Shown: positions 43,071-52,596, counted from the first letter of the stretch. The stretch: DNA of 64,000 nt from CAZHEV01 sp964531335 [NCBI: uncultured bacterium] (GCA_964531335.1 CAZHEV010000005.1:62001-126000), one strand, 5' to 3'. Made by a program: numbers and translations. Notes: generated by a model from the sequence alone, not told the origin.

Positions 43071-44022
43071 ACTTCGACCCGCTTTCCCGCGAACCCCCGT
43101 GGCAAAGCCCCAGCCTCTTTCTGATCCCGTACTCCCTCCTCTGCGTGGTGCTCGCTATCAATTCTCCCAACAGCCCCATTGAGATAAACTGAAACGCGAG
43201 TATGATGAGCACAACCCCGAAGAGGAGCAGAGGGCGTACGCGAAGACCCTGCCCCATGAGCCATACAATACCGAAGTAGCCGTTTATGACCACTCCCACG
43301 GCCAAAAGAATCATGGCCATCCTGCCGAGAAAGTGCAACGGGCTCCTGTCGCTGGTCAGAAACATGACGGCTATCAGGTCCAGGAACCCGTTTATGAACC
43401 GGGAGGCGCCGAACTTCGTCCTGCCGAACTTCCTGGCGTGATGGGTGACCGGCAGCTCCCCCGCCTTGAAGCCGGACCAGTGCGCGAGCACCGGCAGGAA
43501 TCTATGCAGCTCCCCGTATATGTTGAGCGACTTGGCGACCTCGCGTCTGTACGCCTTCAAACCGCAATTGAAGTCGTGAAGAGGAATTCCGGTCATCTTC
43601 GCCGTAACGAAGTTGAACAGCCTCGAGGGAACAGTCTTCGAAAGGGGGTCCTTGCGCCTGACCTTCCAGCCGGAGACCAGGTCATAGCCCTCGTCGAGCT
43701 TCTTCAGGAGATTCGGTATCTCCGCGGGGTCATCCTGCAGGTCCGCGTCCATCGTGATTATCACGTCTCCGGCGGCCTCCTCGAAACCCACCCGCAGGGC
43801 GGCGGACTTGCCGAAGTTTCTTCTGAAGATAATCCCCTTCGCGCGCTTGTCGCCTCTGTGTATGTCCTCTATGACAGCGTCGCTGCCGTCGGTGGACCCG
43901 TCGTCCACGAATATGACCTCGAAGCTCAGCCCCACGGGCTCGAGCGCCTGGAGAAGCCTGCTGTGGAGCTCGCCGAGGCTCTCTGCTTCGTTGTACACCG
44001 GTATCAGCACCGTAAGGTCCAT
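43048..44022 (-). CDS. GtrB/ArnC-like polyprenyl-phosphate glycosyltransferase with two membrane helices
   Basis: 324 residues: GT2 domain (LTVLIPVYNEAESLGELHSR, VIFVDDGSTDGSDAVIEDI, VIITMDADLQDDPAEIPNLL, HDFNCGLKAYRREVAKSL) followed by two C-terminal helices (MAMILLAVGVVINGYFG; LLLFGVVLIILAFQFISMG). This layout is that of GtrB, DPM2-like and ArnC enzymes that transfer a sugar to undecaprenyl phosphate. The extreme C-terminus is Cys-containing (LCHGGSRESGSKCEHCSGS). ATG 44022, 1 nt after the epimerase gene. Confidence 0.9.
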   Translation of the reverse strand: MDLTVLIPVYNEAESLGELHSRLLQALEPVGLSFEVIFVDDGSTDGSDAVIEDIHRGDKRAKGIIFRRNFGKSAALRVGFEEAAGDVIITMDADLQDDPAEIPNLLKKLDEGYDLVSGWKVRRKDPLSKTVPSRLFNFVTAKMTGIPLHDFNCGLKAYRREVAKSLNIYGELHRFLPVLAHWSGFKAGELPVTHHARKFGRTKFGASRFINGFLDLIAVMFLTSDRSPLHFLGRMAMILLAVGVVINGYFGIVWLMGQGLRVRPLLLFGVVLIILAFQFISMGLLGELIASTTQRREYGIRKRLGLCHGGSRESGSKCEHCSGS

Positions 44023-44023
44023 C

Positions 44024-44959
44024 TCAGTCCCCCCGGGCCCAGCGGACCTGGCCGACTATGCCCTCCTCGAGTCCCACCCTGGGCTTGTAATCGAGGTCCT
44101 CCTTGGCGCGGCTGATATCGGCGTGGGTATCCGCAACGTCTCCCCTGGCCTTGGGGCCGCACTTTCTCTCGACCTTCACTCCCAGCGCGTCCGCGATTAT
44201 GTCCAAACACCGGGAGAGCGGGGCGCGCTCGCCCCCTCCTATGTTGTAAGCCCTGCCCTTCACCCCCGTCTCGGCCGCCTGAACGAACGCGTCCACCACG
44301 TCCGAGACGTACGTGAAATCGCGCGTTTGGGACCCGTCTCCATATATTTCGACCGGCCTGCCTTCCGTCATGGCGGCTATGAACTTGGAGAAGGCCATAT
44401 CCGGCCTCTGCCGCGGGCCGTACACGGTGAAGGGCCTTATCGTAGTCACGTCGAGGTCGTGGGCCTGGAGGTACGCGTTGCAGAGCATCTCCGCGGTGAG
44501 CTTCGTGACCCCGTAGGGGGAGGCGGGCAATTTGGCGTCGTCCTCCCGCACCGGCAATGACGGCGCGTCCCCATAGACGGATGAAGAAGACGCGAAGACG
44601 ATACGCGGCCGCTCTTCCAGTCGAGCACAGGTCTCCAGCAGCCTGTGGGTGGCCTGCAGATTGCTGCGAAGGTAAACCGTAAAGCCGTCCCCCCAGCTGT
44701 CCCGCACGCCCGGCTGAGCCGCCAGGTGAAAGACGACTTCCGCGCCTCTCAGGTCGAGCCCCGGGCTGTTCAAGTCCTCCTTCAAGAACTCGAAGGACGG
44801 ATTCGGGGTGAGCTTCTTCAGGTTGGCGAGCTTCAGATCGCCGCTGTAGAAGTCGGTGAGACAATCCAGTCCCACGACATCGTGACCCTTCGCCAGAAGC
44901 GCCTCGGCCAAGGAGGACCCTATGAAGCCCGCCACGCCCGTCACCAGAACCTTTCCCAT
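44024..44959 (-). CDS. NAD-dependent sugar-nucleotide epimerase (GalE/UDP-GlcA 4-epimerase-like)
   Basis: 311 residues. Cofactor motif VLVTGVAGFIGSSLAEALL; FHLAAQPGVRDSWGDGF; active site ASSSSVYGDAPSLPVREDD followed by SPYGVTKLTAEML (YxxxK); TIRPFTVYGPRQRPDMAFSK. The AAQPGVR and YGPRQRPDMA elements resemble UDP-glucuronate 4-epimerases. It would convert UDP-GlcA to UDP-GalA or act on a related UDP-sugar. ATG 44959. The adjacent GT genes overlap or nearly so, so it is in the same operon. Confidence 0.88.
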   Translation of the reverse strand: MGKVLVTGVAGFIGSSLAEALLAKGHDVVGLDCLTDFYSGDLKLANLKKLTPNPSFEFLKEDLNSPGLDLRGAEVVFHLAAQPGVRDSWGDGFTVYLRSNLQATHRLLETCARLEERPRIVFASSSSVYGDAPSLPVREDDAKLPASPYGVTKLTAEMLCNAYLQAHDLDVTTIRPFTVYGPRQRPDMAFSKFIAAMTEGRPVEIYGDGSQTRDFTYVSDVVDAFVQAAETGVKGRAYNIGGGERAPLSRCLDIIADALGVKVERKCGPKARGDVADTHADISRAKEDLDYKPRVGLEEGIVGQVRWARGD

Positions 44960-45017
44960 GTTCTCTCCTCGAATGGCCGCCCGGCCGCCGGGCCGCCCTC
45001 GGCCGCGGGGAACGCGG

Positions 45018-47333
45018 CTACGTCGTGTCCCCTGAAACGCTCTCCAGGTACTCCCTCACCCTCGTGTCCTCGGGGTGTCGCATCAGCCACTCCTGGAGAA
45101 TCTGCCTGGCCTTGCCTTCCATGCCCTGGGAGTGATAGTCGGCGGCGAGGCCGGCGTGGAGGTAGAAGACGTTGGGCATGCGCTCAATGGCGCCCCTGAA
45201 TATCTCCTCGGCCTCCTGGTGCCGTCCCTGCTTGCTCAACAACGACCCGAGCTTGTAGTGGACGCGCGCGTCCTCCGGGTGATACTCGAGCATATCGCGA
45301 TAATGCTCCCCGGCCTTGTCAATCGCCCCTATTTGCTCGTAAACGTCCCCCAGAGTGATTATGATGCCCGAGTACCAGGGGGATATCGCCTTCGCCGCCT
45401 CGAGCTCGCGCACGGCCTCGGGCAGCCTGTCCTGGTTCATATAGTAATGGGCCACGTACACGTGAGCCGCGCAGTAGTTTTGTATCAAATTGCGCGTGTT
45501 GGGGTCCTTGTACGGCTTCTCTTTGAAAGACCGGGACTCGTCGAGAAGCCCCTCGTACCGGAAGACCTCGTAAAGGTTCTTGAGGGTCTCTTCCGCGTTC
45601 ACCCTCGCGCCCGGGCTCTCCTCTGGCACTACCCTGAACGACAGGCCTTCCATGACGAGGTGCGACTCGAGGTCCATCTGGTCCGCCACGGTGACCGCGA
45701 GAAAGACAGGGCGCTCCCAGTCGTTGGTCGCCAGGATGTTCTGCACGGCGAAGTCCTTGATCAGCACGACCCTGCCGGTCGCGTCCCTGACCGGCTGAAG
45801 TCTTTCGATCTGGGCGTCGGTGAAGCTGATCGGGACCTTGGGCTCCTGGTCCCTGAGCTGCTTGATATACCAGTCGGTATTGAGGAGGCTCAGATTGACG
45901 ACCCTGACGTCCTTTCTCACGCCCTCCACCTCCTGGAGGTACCACAGCGGGAAGGTGTCGTTGTCGCCGTTCGTGAAAAGTATGGCGTCTTGATCCAGGG
46001 GAGCCAGCATGTTGTACGCGTAGTCGCGCGCCACGAAGTTGCCCTTCCTGTTGTGCAGGAAGAACTGGTTGCCCTTGATGAGCGGCAGAAGCGACAGAAA
46101 CACCACGATGGCCGAGGCCAGGACCAGCGCGGACCGCGACGCGAGCTCGCTCTTCCCGCCCCAGACTCGATACCACGGCACCTTGCGCCCTCCCCCGCCG
46201 GGCGCGGCCTTGAAAGCCGCGGTCTTGACTATCATGGCGGCGCCTATGCCTATCCAGACGCAGAACAGATGATAGGAGGCGATGAAGAAATAATCCCTCT
46301 CCCTGACCTCGTTCGCCGAGAAGTTCAGGTAGATGACGAGCCCCAGGCTCGTGATCAGGAAGATGGTCAACATGAGAACGAAGCCCTTCTTCTCCTTGAT
46401 CGCCTGCCCCACCGCTCCCAGGACGCCGATGAAGATCGGCAGATGCTTCAGGACGCCGGGCAGGCCCGTGCGGAACTGGTCGAGAAAATACCTTATGAAC
46501 ATGTGGTTGAGCTGGAAGGAGAAATCCGTCCGCCTATCAAAGATGCTGGGTGGCTTGTACTGGTCCCTGGTGAGCACTTTCCAGAGCGCCGACCAGGTCG
46601 AGGGATCGGCCTCGTTTATGGGCGGATCCAGCGAGGCGCGAATGAGCAAATACAGGTGCGCGCTCAACGCGACCACAGCCAGCCCCGACGCGATCGCGAG
46701 CAGCCGGACGTTGATGAGCGAGCGGGGCCTGACCAGAAGGACGAAGAGCACGAGCGGAGGGAGCGCGAGCAGCGTGCCCAGGTGTATGCCCACGGCCAGG
46801 AAGCACACGTACGCTATGAAAACCAGGGGCACGTCGGACTGCTCGGACTCCAGATTGTCGCGCCAGCGCAGCCCCATCCAAACGCAGAGCAACATACCGG
46901 CGCTCGAGATGTTGTACACCTCGGCCTCGACGGCGCTGTCCCAGAAGCTGCTGGAGAAGGCCATGAAAATCGCCGCCACCGCGCCGCTCACGTAAGCGAC
47001 CAATCTCTCCTGCCGCGAAGGCTCCCTCCACATCGCGAGTATCAGCCTCACGACTATCAGATAAGTAAGCAGGACCGCGAAGGCCGAGGCCAGGCTTGAC
47101 AGGAAGTTCACGCGCGTCGCCACGTTCTCGATCGGAACGAGCGTGGCAAGGCGCCCTATGAGCACGTAGAGGGGCGTGCCGGGGGGATGCGGGATTCCGA
47201 GAACGTAGGAAGTGGCTATGAACTCCCCCGCGTCCCAGAAGGGCACCGTGTTTTGAACCGTCAAGGCGTACATGATAAGCGCGAATCCGAAGACGCCCAA
47301 CGCAGTCGCAGTGTGAACTCTGTTCTCGAGCAC
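45018..47333 (-). CDS. DUF2723 membrane protein with C-terminal TPR repeats (TMEM260-like GT-C)
   Basis: 771 residues. The N-terminus matches DUF2723: ALTVQNTVPFWDAGEFIATS (the acidic WDAGE/D motif in the first loop) and VLGIPHPPGTPLYVLIG, followed by ~10 helices, an extracytoplasmic segment with NGDNDTFPLWYLQEVEGVRK, and two to three TPR units at the end (AIDKAGEHYRDMLEYHPEDA; GRHQEAEEIFRGAI). DUF2723 proteins are common in Bacteroidetes/FCB and are related to eukaryotic TMEM260, a protein O-mannosyltransferase, so a lipid-linked-sugar glycosyltransferase role is plausible. GTG at 47333 with GGGGAG upstream. Confidence 0.85.
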   Translation of the reverse strand: MLENRVHTATALGVFGFALIMYALTVQNTVPFWDAGEFIATSYVLGIPHPPGTPLYVLIGRLATLVPIENVATRVNFLSSLASAFAVLLTYLIVVRLILAMWREPSRQERLVAYVSGAVAAIFMAFSSSFWDSAVEAEVYNISSAGMLLCVWMGLRWRDNLESEQSDVPLVFIAYVCFLAVGIHLGTLLALPPLVLFVLLVRPRSLINVRLLAIASGLAVVALSAHLYLLIRASLDPPINEADPSTWSALWKVLTRDQYKPPSIFDRRTDFSFQLNHMFIRYFLDQFRTGLPGVLKHLPIFIGVLGAVGQAIKEKKGFVLMLTIFLITSLGLVIYLNFSANEVRERDYFFIASYHLFCVWIGIGAAMIVKTAAFKAAPGGGGRKVPWYRVWGGKSELASRSALVLASAIVVFLSLLPLIKGNQFFLHNRKGNFVARDYAYNMLAPLDQDAILFTNGDNDTFPLWYLQEVEGVRKDVRVVNLSLLNTDWYIKQLRDQEPKVPISFTDAQIERLQPVRDATGRVVLIKDFAVQNILATNDWERPVFLAVTVADQMDLESHLVMEGLSFRVVPEESPGARVNAEETLKNLYEVFRYEGLLDESRSFKEKPYKDPNTRNLIQNYCAAHVYVAHYYMNQDRLPEAVRELEAAKAISPWYSGIIITLGDVYEQIGAIDKAGEHYRDMLEYHPEDARVHYKLGSLLSKQGRHQEAEEIFRGAIERMPNVFYLHAGLAADYHSQGMEGKARQILQEWLMRHPEDTRVREYLESVSGDTT

Positions 47334-47368
47334 CTCTTCACTCCCCGTTCGGGGTCCGGCCTGCGGGA

Positions 47369-48562
47369 TCAGCCCGCCGCCGGCCCCTCGATCTCGCCGT
47401 CAGTCACATCGCCTCGGGCGCCCCGGCCCGGCCCCGACCCGGCGGCTATCTCCAATATCACGGCGCACTCGTCCGCGCAACGCTCCCAGGTGAACCTCGC
47501 TGCCCATGCCACGGCCGCCGCGGACATCCTATCCCTGAGCTCCGAGTCCTCCAAGATCTCCACCAACCTGCCCGCAAGCTCGACATGGTCGCCGTGCCGT
47601 ACGAGAAACCCCGTCTCGCCGTCGCGCACGGAGTCCCTTAGACCCGGGCTCCTGCTTGCCACGACGGGCGTCCCGCAGGCGTTGGCCTCGACGACCGTGA
47701 GGCCCCATCCCTCCTTGGGCGAGGGGCTGGCGGCGACGTGGGCGGACCTCAAGAGCCTCACCTTTTCCTCCCGGGGTACGTGGCCGGCGAAAGTGACGGC
47801 CCCTTCCAGTCCCAGCCCGGCGGCAAGCCTCTCCAGCGGCCCCCTGTAGGGACCGTCTCCGACAACGACCAGCCTGGCGCCGGGCACCTTCGCTCTCACT
47901 ATGGGCATGGCCCGAAGCAGGAACTGCACGCCTTTGTATTTCCGCAGTCTCCCGAGGAAGACCACCGTAGGGGTCTCGCTTATTCTCACACCGGAATCGC
48001 CATGATAGGTCCCGTGGTCCATCCCGCAATGGACCAGGTGAACGTTCTCCGCCGGGATCCCCCTCTCCACCAGATCGTCCCTCGTGCTCTCCGAGATGGC
48101 GATAAACGGCGTCCTGCCGTACACGAAAGGTATGAAGAACTCGTACGACCAGACGTAGAGCGCAAAAGGCGCATTCGTCTCCCTAAAGACGGTCGTGCCG
48201 AAAAGATGTGGCACCACCGCCACGACAGGGGGCTTGGCGTACAAGGGGGTGAAAAAGGGGAGCTTGTTTATGTCCTCCACGATCAGGTCGTAGCCCCTCG
48301 CGCGCAGCTTTGACAGGTATACCCGCGGGAGAACGAAGTTGGCGTTCCACCAGCCCCCGGCGCGGACGGTCTCGATCCCATCGATCCGCTCCGCCGGCGC
48401 GGCGCCGGGAAACGAGCTGCACAGGAGCGTCACCTCGTGCCCTCGCGAAACCAGCCCCTTCATTATCTCGTGCAGATGGACTTCGGCGCCTCCGGCCTCA
48501 GGATGCCTAATGTCCCGCCAATTGAACCCCAGGACTCTGATGTGAGGCCTCCTTCTCCACAA
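47369..48562 (-). CDS. Glycosyltransferase family 4; start uncertain, possibly an ATC codon
   Basis: Up to 397 residues. IRVLGFNWRDIRHPEAGGAE followed by VHLHEIMKGL is the signature start of a GT4 subfamily; the donor domain has FLGRLRKYKGVQFLLRAMPI and SPSPKEGWGLTVVEANACGT. The only standard start near the family N-terminus is TTG 48562, 7 codons before that signature. However, a strong Shine-Dalgarno (AGAAGGAGG, 48548-48556) lies inside that extension and is spaced 6 nt from an ATC codon (48539-48541) that aligns with the usual initiator Met of homologues. The end at 48562 therefore marks the longest form. Confidence 0.87.
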   Translation of the reverse strand: MWRRRPHIRVLGFNWRDIRHPEAGGAEVHLHEIMKGLVSRGHEVTLLCSSFPGAAPAERIDGIETVRAGGWWNANFVLPRVYLSKLRARGYDLIVEDINKLPFFTPLYAKPPVVAVVPHLFGTTVFRETNAPFALYVWSYEFFIPFVYGRTPFIAISESTRDDLVERGIPAENVHLVHCGMDHGTYHGDSGVRISETPTVVFLGRLRKYKGVQFLLRAMPIVRAKVPGARLVVVGDGPYRGPLERLAAGLGLEGAVTFAGHVPREEKVRLLRSAHVAASPSPKEGWGLTVVEANACGTPVVASRSPGLRDSVRDGETGFLVRHGDHVELAGRLVEILEDSELRDRMSAAAVAWAARFTWERCADECAVILEIAAGSGPGRGARGDVTDGEIEGPAAG

Positions 48563-48650
48563 TACATGACTTCATGGCGCCCGCTGGCGTTTAAGCCGGG
48601 CACGACTCCCCCCCCGCGTCCGGACACGGGCCGTCACAGGGCCCCTTCGC

Positions 48651-49433
48651 TCAGGCCTTCCGCGCAAGGGTGCCTATGACGTGATAGGTGTAGAACGCAA
48701 GGCGGCGCTTTCTGAACCACGAACGGGCCGCCTCTCCGATCTTGTTGAGAGGCCCGATTCCCCCGGGATACTTGGGAAGGACGACCAAGCCGCTTCGGGC
48801 CAGCATGAACCTGAGCGATCTGTAGAAGAAGCCCGGCACCATCCAGTCCCCGTAGGACCGGACGACCCTGAACCCGTTTGCCCTCACCAGCCTCTCCAGG
48901 CCGCCTATCGTGTATTCCGTCTCCCATCCGGCAAACCACTTGCCCATCGCTATCAACACGTGCTTCACGGCGGTGTACACGTGGTACTTCTGCGGCACGT
49001 CGACGAGAAGATAGCCGTCCGCCTTCAGGACCCTCCTGTTCTCCTCGAGCAGCGGGTTGGGGTCCCTGAAATGCTCCATCAGGCCCTGATGAAAGACCAG
49101 GTCCATGCACTCGTCCCGAAAGGGCATCATCTCGGCGTCCCCGCAAACCAGGAGCACGTCGCATCCCTCGGCGCGGGCGACCCGACCGGCCGTATGCAGC
49201 GAGGAAGGGACGTAGTCGAGGACCACTACCCTCGCGCCCGCCCTGGCCAGGGTCACGCTGTCCCTGCCGGACCCCGCGCCGACCTCCAGAGCCGTGACGT
49301 TGCCCTTGCGGACGAGCGGGAGGAGCTGCTTGGTAATGCGTTCCTCGTTGGAGTAGACCGCCTCTATCTCCTCGCGCTCCGCCCAGTAGCGCTGCCAGCG
49401 TCTCCTGTCCTGGTCTCCACCACCCTTTTCCAT
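48651..49433 (-). CDS. Class I SAM-dependent methyltransferase
   Basis: 260 residues: Rossmann-type SAM site LEVGAGSGRDSVTLARAG, acidic loop VVVLDYVPSS, then LLVCGDAEMMPFRDECMDLV and VFHQGLMEHFRDPNPLLEEN, the usual class I order. The C-terminal ~100 residues contain EYTIGGLERLVRANGF and hydrophobic stretches, as in methyltransferases acting on lipids or sugars. It is the first gene of the glycan locus and may methylate a sugar or carrier; the substrate is unknown. ATG 49433, AGGAG five bases upstream. Confidence 0.85.
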   Translation of the reverse strand: MEKGGGDQDRRRWQRYWAEREEIEAVYSNEERITKQLLPLVRKGNVTALEVGAGSGRDSVTLARAGARVVVLDYVPSSLHTAGRVARAEGCDVLLVCGDAEMMPFRDECMDLVFHQGLMEHFRDPNPLLEENRRVLKADGYLLVDVPQKYHVYTAVKHVLIAMGKWFAGWETEYTIGGLERLVRANGFRVVRSYGDWMVPGFFYRSLRFMLARSGLVVLPKYPGGIGPLNKIGEAARSWFRKRRLAFYTYHVIGTLARKA

Positions 49434-49446
49434 AAAAACTCCTGAG

Positions 49447-49476
49447 AATATAGCAGATACGGCCGCCGGGGGTCAA
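49447..49476 (-). promoter_or_regulatory. Candidate promoter at the head of the glycan locus
   Basis: On the minus strand TTGACC (49471-49476), 18 bp, then TATATT (49447-49452). It lies in the 186-base gap between the phosphoesterase and the methyltransferase, the longest gap before the ~36 kb glycan locus. The predicted start would give a leader of only ~7 bases, which would cut into the Shine-Dalgarno, so confidence is low. Confidence 0.35.
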
Positions 49477-49619
49477 CGACGCCCGCGCTCCACGGACAAG
49501 CCGATATCCCGTGCGCCACGCCGCTCGCTTTGTCCCGCTCACCGGCCCCGCGGGCGGCTCTCCCTCGGCTTCAGCAAGCGAGTCGCCACGGCATGACGCC
49601 GCTCGGCCCTTGGCGCCGC

Positions 49620-50348
49620 CTACAGCCCGAGCGGCAGGCGCTCCGCCAGAGCGCGCGGCAGATCGTTCCTCACTATCTTCATCCCTGAGAGCTCGACGTC
49701 GTACTCGACCCTTCTGAGGCTCAAGACAAGGTCCTCGGAGTCGAAGATGCAGTAAGCCGCCTTGGGGTTGCCGTCCCTGGGCTGTCCCACGCTCCCGACA
49801 TTGACGAGATATCTCGTTCCGGCCCCCATCCTGAACTCTCCGAGCGCGTCACCGCAATGGAAGCCCGCGTTGTCCGTATAGACGGCCGGTTGGTGGGTGT
49901 GCCCGAAGAAACAGACGGTCTGCGCGAAGGAATGAAACTCGCCGGCGGCCTGGCCGGGATGGAAGATGTAGGCCCATTGCCCCGGCGATGACGGCGAAGA
50001 ATGGACCAGCAGCGCACCCTCCTTCATCTCAAATGTCAGAGGCAGCTCCGAGAGGTAGCGCTTGTTCTCCCCCGTAAGGACCCGCTCGGTCCACGTGGCC
50101 GCTCTGCGTGCCGCCGAGTTGAAAAACTCCAGGCCTAGTTTTCCGACCGCGGCGTGATCGTGGTTTCCTGCGACCGAGGTCCGGGCCCTGCTCCTTATCT
50201 TCGAAACGCACTCGTTGGGATCGGCGCCGTAGCCGACGAGATCGCCGAGACAGACTATATCAGTAACGCCCTGGGAGTCTATGTCCTCGAGAACCGCCGT
50301 CAGAGCCTCGAGATTCCCGTGTACATCCGAAATTACGGCGTGCTTCAC
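49620..50348 (-). CDS. Calcineurin-like metallophosphoesterase (YfcE-like)
   Basis: 242 residues with the full set of dimetal ligands: HAVISDVHGNLEAL (DxH), CLGDLVGYGADP (GD), SVAGNHDHAAVG (GNHD), LLVHSSPSSPG (H) and FFGHTHQPAVY (GHxH). It hydrolyses a phosphodiester or phosphomonoester; similar proteins act on diverse nucleotides, and the substrate cannot be named. The GTG at 50348 is preferred over an upstream start at 50384 because GAGGGGG lies 7 nt before it and the VISDVHGN fold then begins at residue 4. Confidence 0.88.
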   Translation of the reverse strand: MKHAVISDVHGNLEALTAVLEDIDSQGVTDIVCLGDLVGYGADPNECVSKIRSRARTSVAGNHDHAAVGKLGLEFFNSAARRAATWTERVLTGENKRYLSELPLTFEMKEGALLVHSSPSSPGQWAYIFHPGQAAGEFHSFAQTVCFFGHTHQPAVYTDNAGFHCGDALGEFRMGAGTRYLVNVGSVGQPRDGNPKAAYCIFDSEDLVLSLRRVEYDVELSGMKIVRNDLPRALAERLPLGL

Positions 50349-50416
50349 CTTGCAGCCCCCTCGCCCCCGGCGGAGCGCCGTCATGTCTTGTTTCAGCGGC
50401 GGGCGAAGAGCCGGAG

Positions 50417-50848
50417 CTATGGGAGACTATCCGGTAGCTCCCGCCGCCTCTTCTCCCTGGCCAATCTATCCAATACTCCATTGACGAAATCGCCGGATTC
50501 TTCCGAGCCGAACTTCCGCGCGATTTCCACCGCCTCGTTTATTATCACCTTGGCCGGCACGTCTGCGAAGTACATCATCTCGACGGCGCCGACTTTGAGA
50601 ACACAGCGGTCCGTGGCCGCCATTCTCTCGAGCTTCCAGCGTAAACTGCACGCGCGCAGCGCGCTCTCCACCGCGACGGCGTTCCGATCGAAAGCATCTA
50701 TGATCCTCCGGGTGTATTCCGCGGTCTCCGGCTCGGGGGACACATCCTCCAGCACTCTCTCGGCGGTTTCCCGCCGGCGATCCCCGGAAGCCTCGCACTC
50801 GAAGACAACCCTGAATGCGAGCTCACGCGCGCGCCTTCTGGCCCCCAC
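50417..50848 (-). CDS. nusB: Transcription antitermination factor NusB
   Basis: 143-residue all-helical protein that with NusE (S10) binds boxA RNA in rRNA antitermination. N-terminus [20 protein letters not shown] and C-terminal [20 protein letters not shown] followed by [13 protein letters not shown] are the family's hallmark segments. GTG 50848; it overlaps the 3' end of ribH by 26 nt. ribH-nusB adjacency is one of the most conserved pairs in bacteria. Confidence 0.95.
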   Translation of the reverse strand: MGARRRARELAFRVVFECEASGDRRRETAERVLEDVSPEPETAEYTRRIIDAFDRNAVAVESALRACSLRWKLERMAATDRCVLKVGAVEMMYFADVPAKVIINEAVEIARKFGSEESGDFVNGVLDRLAREKRRRELPDSLP

Positions 50849-51335
50849 GCTTCCTCCCGCCGGCCGACGACGCGACCTTGTTGAGATTGACCGTCTCGAT
50901 CGCGCTCATCGCCGCGTCCCAGCCTTTGTTGCCACCCTTCGCGCCGGCGCGGTCCATCGCCTGCTCCAGGGTGTCCGTGGTGAGCACCCCGAACACCGTC
51001 GGCACGCCGGTTTCCATGCCCACCCGCGCTATCCCTCTGGCGGCCTCGCCCGCTATGTATTCGAAATGAGGGGTCTCGCCTCTCACCACCGCCCCCAGGC
51101 AGATCAAACCGTCCCATCGCCCGGATCGCGCCAGGCTCCGGGCGATGAACGGGATCTCGAAGGACCCGTGCACCCAGAAGACCTCGACGTCCGACTCCGA
51201 GCCGCCGTGCCTGACTATGCAATCGACGGCGCCGTCGACCAGCCGCCTGGAAACGACCTCGTTGAACCTGCTGGCCACGAGCGCGAAGCGCACTCCCTTC
51301 GCGTCCAACGCGACCCTGTGCTCTTTGGCAGCCAT
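50823..51335 (-). CDS. ribH: 6,7-dimethyl-8-ribityllumazine synthase
   Basis: 170 residues; condenses 3,4-dihydroxybutanone 4-phosphate with 5-amino-6-ribitylaminouracil. Motifs: [58 protein letters not shown] (the RGxTxHxEYI active site with catalytic His), [18 protein letters not shown] and AGNKG-like [10 protein letters not shown]. The C-terminus is extended by ~20 basic residues. ATG 51335 with AAGGAG five bases upstream. Confidence 0.97.
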   Translation of the reverse strand: MAAKEHRVALDAKGVRFALVASRFNEVVSRRLVDGAVDCIVRHGGSESDVEVFWVHGSFEIPFIARSLARSGRWDGLICLGAVVRGETPHFEYIAGEAARGIARVGMETGVPTVFGVLTTDTLEQAMDRAGAKGGNKGWDAAMSAIETVNLNKVASSAGGRKRGGQKARA

Positions 51336-51368
51336 CCCTGCTCCTTTCTCGCCCGCGAGACGTCGCCC

Positions 51369-52589
51369 TCAGTTGCCCATCTTGTTGCCGAGGAGCCAAT
51401 GTCCCAGCTTGTCCCTCTTGGTTCGCAGATATCTCAGGTTGCATTCGTTCGGGGGGATCTCGATCGGCACTCTCTCCACGATCTGGAGACCGTAGGCCTC
51501 CAGGCCCACCCGCTTGCGCGGGTTGTTCGTCATGAGCTTTATGCTCTTCAGCCCGAGATCCGCCAGGATCTGGGCACCCACCCCATAGTCACGCTCGTCG
51601 GCGGCGAAGCCCAGGTGGATGTTCGCCTCCACCGTGTCCATGCCGCCCTCCTGCAACTTATAGGCGCGCAGCTTGTTCACCAGCCCGATGCCGCGTCCTT
51701 CCTGTCTCATATAGAGGAACACGCCCCGCCCTTCGCGCTCTATCATCTCGAGCGCCTTTGCCATCTGCGGGCCGCAGTCGCACCGCTCGGACCCGAAGAC
51801 GTCGCCCGTCAGACACTGCGAGTGGACCCTCACCAACACGTTCCGCCCGTCCCCCACGTCGCCTTTCACCAGGGCGAGGTGATGCCCGTCGTCGGGTATG
51901 CTCTCGTAAAGGTGCAGCACGAAGTCGCCGTGCCGGGTGGGAAGCCGCGTCTGGAGCAGCTCCTGAACGAGCTTCTCCTTCGTGTAGCGGTACTCGATCA
52001 GGTCCTTTATCGTCATGACCTTGTAGCCGTGCTCCTCGGCCATTTCCAGGAGCCTCGGCGCCCTGGCCATGGACCCGTCGTCGTCCATTATCTCGCACAA
52101 CACTCCCACCGGATTGTATCCGGCCAATCTCGCCAGGTCGACCGCGGCCTCGGTGTGCCCCGCGCGCCTGAGGACTCCCCCCTCGGCGGCCCGAAGCGGG
52201 AATATGTGACCCGGGCGGGCCAGGTCCCGAGGGGCCGTGGCCGGATCCGCCAGGGCCTTGATCGTCACGGCCCTGTCGAACGCCGATATACCCGTCGTGG
52301 TGTCCTTGACGGCGTCGACCGACACAGTGAACGCCGTGCCCAGCCTGGCCGTGTTCTCGGTCACCATTGGATCCAGTTGGAGCCTGTCCACGAGGCGGCC
52401 TTCCATGGGAACGCAGATGAGCCCCCTGCCGAGCTTGGTAAGCGTGTTGACCGCTTCCGGAGTTATGGCCTCGGCCGCCATGACCAGGTCTCCCTCGTTC
52501 TCCCTCTCCTCGTCGTCCACCACAATGATCATCCGGCCGGCCTCGATCTCCGACAAGGCTTCTTCAACGGATGCAAAGCCTTTTCTCAT
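51369..52589 (-). CDS. ribBA: Bifunctional 3,4-dihydroxybutanone-4-phosphate synthase / GTP cyclohydrolase II
   Basis: 406 residues. Residues ~1-205 are the RibB domain ([37 protein letters not shown]). Residues ~206-406 are the RibA domain with the zinc-binding cysteines ([20 protein letters not shown]) and [19 protein letters not shown]. It therefore feeds both branches of riboflavin synthesis. Key residues of both domains are present, so both activities should be retained. ATG 52589, 7 nt after ribE. Confidence 0.97.
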   Translation of the reverse strand: MRKGFASVEEALSEIEAGRMIIVVDDEERENEGDLVMAAEAITPEAVNTLTKLGRGLICVPMEGRLVDRLQLDPMVTENTARLGTAFTVSVDAVKDTTTGISAFDRAVTIKALADPATAPRDLARPGHIFPLRAAEGGVLRRAGHTEAAVDLARLAGYNPVGVLCEIMDDDGSMARAPRLLEMAEEHGYKVMTIKDLIEYRYTKEKLVQELLQTRLPTRHGDFVLHLYESIPDDGHHLALVKGDVGDGRNVLVRVHSQCLTGDVFGSERCDCGPQMAKALEMIEREGRGVFLYMRQEGRGIGLVNKLRAYKLQEGGMDTVEANIHLGFAADERDYGVGAQILADLGLKSIKLMTNNPRKRVGLEAYGLQIVERVPIEIPPNECNLRYLRTKRDKLGHWLLGNKMGN

Positions 52590-52596
52590 AGCTGCA

